The translations under genes and the position numbers were made by a program. A stretch of DNA of 5,135 bases, from assembly GCA_027056215.1 (NCBI GenBank), contig JALULO010000292.1, forward strand, positions 1 through 5,135. The letters run 5' to 3'. The notes beneath the pieces were generated by a model. It was given only the letters and a program-made list of their open reading frames with translations. It made no database searches and was not told the origin of the DNA. Of the stretch, positions 5,087 to 5,135 are shown piece after piece (within the stretch, counting starts at the first letter, position 1; each line of letters starts with the position of its first letter). The stretch is from Campylobacterales bacterium (lineage in GTDB: Bacteria > Campylobacterota > Campylobacteria > Campylobacterales > QNZT01).

Positions 5087-5135
5087 TTAGAGAAATTCAG
5101 CATCATAAGAACTTCTTACTAAGATTCCTGATGAA
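5087..5135 (-). CDS. Possible C-terminal end of a convergent gene
   Basis: On the minus strand one frame is open from the window edge to a TAA at 5089-5087, coding for ...SSGILVRSSYDAEFL. The other two minus frames are closed by stops, and no plus-strand gene is seen here. The position, just beyond the hairpin at 5032-5063, suits the end of a convergent gene. Fifteen codons are too few to prove coding or name a product. Confidence 0.3.
   Translation of the reverse strand, partial: SSGILVRSSYDAEFL

Noticed and set aside
1..5135. CRISPR array, tRNA, rRNA, transposase or integrase
   Set aside because: No regularly spaced repeats, cloverleaf-like stretches, rRNA motifs or transposase motifs were seen; the only long exact repeat noticed is the 22-bp pair.

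Overview
The window is AT-rich, gene-dense bacterial DNA. Compact operons, AAGGAG-type ribosome sites, promoters with a good -10 but a poor -35, and a strongly AT-biased third codon position suggest a Campylobacterota (epsilonproteobacterial) genome, perhaps of the Sulfurimonas/Sulfurovum type. That placement is an inference from style and gene content; no rRNA or other phylogenetic marker is present.

The left half (1-2704) lies on the minus strand. Read in its own direction it encodes an ABC ATPase of the LolD/MacB type (2704-2018), an FtsX/MacB-type permease (1921-560) and the first 124 residues of a LolA-like outer membrane lipoprotein-sorting protein (374 to beyond position 1). Together they look like a three-part envelope export or lipoprotein-handling system. 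The ATPase gene and the LolA-like gene each have their own promoter. Both promoters carry the same exact 22-bp element, placed exactly 19 nt before the -10 box, which suggests one activator switches on both units. A GC-rich, palindrome-rich spacer lies between ATPase and permease, and a perfect 11-bp inverted repeat lies after the permease.

The right half (2878-5019) is a plus-strand operon read divergently from the transporter. It holds argB (N-acetylglutamate kinase, TTG start, with the N-terminal helix typical of arginine-inhibited enzymes), an 88-residue protein with a phage/plasmid-type Phe-Glu-x-Tyr-Cys...Trp motif, and a full-length, apparently active arginine kinase (phosphagen kinase, usually an animal enzyme). 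The genes overlap: ATGA at the first junction, 17 nt at the second. One message therefore probably makes both an arginine-biosynthesis enzyme and the enzyme that stores ATP phosphate on arginine. A perfect 13-bp hairpin (5032-5063) ends the operon. A short open minus-strand frame at 5087-5135 may be the tail of a convergent gene.

The most interesting points are the argB / small protein / arginine kinase operon and the shared 22-bp promoter element of the transporter genes.
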